Positions 63,815 through 64,000 of a stretch of DNA of 64,000 nt are shown piece after piece (position 1 is the stretch's first letter; each line of letters starts with the position of its first letter). Source of the stretch: Paramylibacter ulvae (GTDB lineage Bacteria > Pseudomonadota > Alphaproteobacteria > Rhodobacterales > Rhodobacteraceae); assembly GCF_014652655.1 (NCBI RefSeq), contig NZ_BMZF01000001.1, forward strand, positions 584,329-648,328. The letters run 5' to 3'. The notes beneath the pieces are model-generated. The model worked only from the letters and a program-made list of their open reading frames with translations, was not told the origin of the DNA and ran no database searches. A program made the translations under genes and the position numbers.

Positions 63815-64000
63815 TCACAACTTTTCCACTTCCCTAGCAACAAATCCCGACCAACTCTCCATCAGTAAACGCCGCCGCTCCAATAAATCAGACCTCGCAT
63901 AGGCGCGTTCAACATCTGAACCCACTTTATGCGCTAATGACATTTCCGCAACCTCTCTGGGTGCATTTGCAACCTCTGACGCCCAATCGCGGAATGTTGA
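63815..64000 (-). CDS. Phage-type tyrosine integrase, C-terminal end (cut by window edge)
   Basis: The 61 visible residues read STFRDWASEVANAPREVAEM and then SLAHKVGSDVERAYARSDLL, the C-terminus of P4-type tyrosine recombinases. The RDW segment follows the H-x-x-R box, the His of SLAH is present, and the catalytic Tyr is in ERAYARSD. The stop is TGA at 63817-63815. The rest lies beyond the right edge. It suggests that a genomic island begins or ends just outside the window. Confidence 0.85.
   Translation of the reverse strand, partial: STFRDWASEVANAPREVAEMSLAHKVGSDVERAYARSDLLERRRLLMESWSGFVAREVEKL

Overview
The window reads as alphaproteobacterial chromosome, most likely a marine Rhodobacterales (Roseobacter-type) bacterium. 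The evidence is a complete PhyR-NepR-EcfG general stress module (an alphaproteobacterial invention), a rhizobial-type frcBCAK/frcR fructose locus, and a dense load of TRAP, tripartite tricarboxylate (TTT) and sugar ABC transporters with FCD-type GntR regulators. Base composition is moderate; about 44.6-48.9 kb looks more AT-rich than its surroundings by eye. I see no rRNA, tRNA, CRISPR or insertion sequence.

Layout. 1-6.7 kb (minus strand): a TTT transport operon (FAD oxidoreductase, metallo-beta-lactamase-fold hydrolase, TctC-TctB-TctA, universal stress protein), ending in a sulfatase cut by the window edge. 7.0-12.1 kb: the fructose ABC operon frcBCAK, divergent from the ROK regulator frcR. 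12.6-22.2 kb: a uronate block with ketoglutarate-semialdehyde dehydrogenase, SDR, KdgK, KdgF, GntR, RraA-like protein, TRAP transporter 1 and a redoxin; four copies of a 10-bp-periodic TTACAAAT operator tie it together. 22.5-36.5 kb: hexuronate catabolism (UxuB, KduD, KduI, UxaC, GntR, UxuA), then a second operon with GntR, a second UxaC, TRAP transporter 2 with fused DctQM, and two Gfo/Idh/MocA dehydrogenases. The logic is that unsaturated uronates pass KdgF-KduI-KduD to KDG and then KdgK, while free hexuronates pass UxaC-UxuB-UxuA to the same KDG.

36.5-42.7 kb: the general stress island. phyR faces nepR-ecfG-histidine kinase across one shared, nearly palindromic EcfG promoter. Neighbouring small stress genes (DUF883/YqjD-like, YqjE-like, YtjA/DUF1328, Dps, CsbD and two unannotated 23-24 residue membrane peptides) are mostly preceded by GGAAC-N16/17-CGTT promoters. 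42.9-44.6 kb: a GntR regulator and a formylglycine-generating enzyme, the maturase that Cys-type sulfatases such as the one at the left edge need.

44.6-48.7 kb: accessory DNA with a secreted seven-repeat cysteine protein and a DUF1611 plus PLP-racemase gene pair. 49.0-62.1 kb: a complete D-apiose catabolic cluster of the RuBisCO-like-protein type: sugar ABC transporter with an extra lipoprotein, ApsD, ApnL, ApnO, OiaK (DUF1537), OiaX (RuBisCO-like), LerI (TIM-like), DerI (RpiB-like) and a GntR regulator. A shared GGTATRATSA motif stands before its five promoters. 62.2-64 kb: RidA-like protein, LysR regulator, and the C-terminal end of a phage-type integrase at the right edge.

A cross-cutting pattern is that all five solute-binding-protein genes are separated from their membrane-component (or next) gene by a GC-rich stem-loop.
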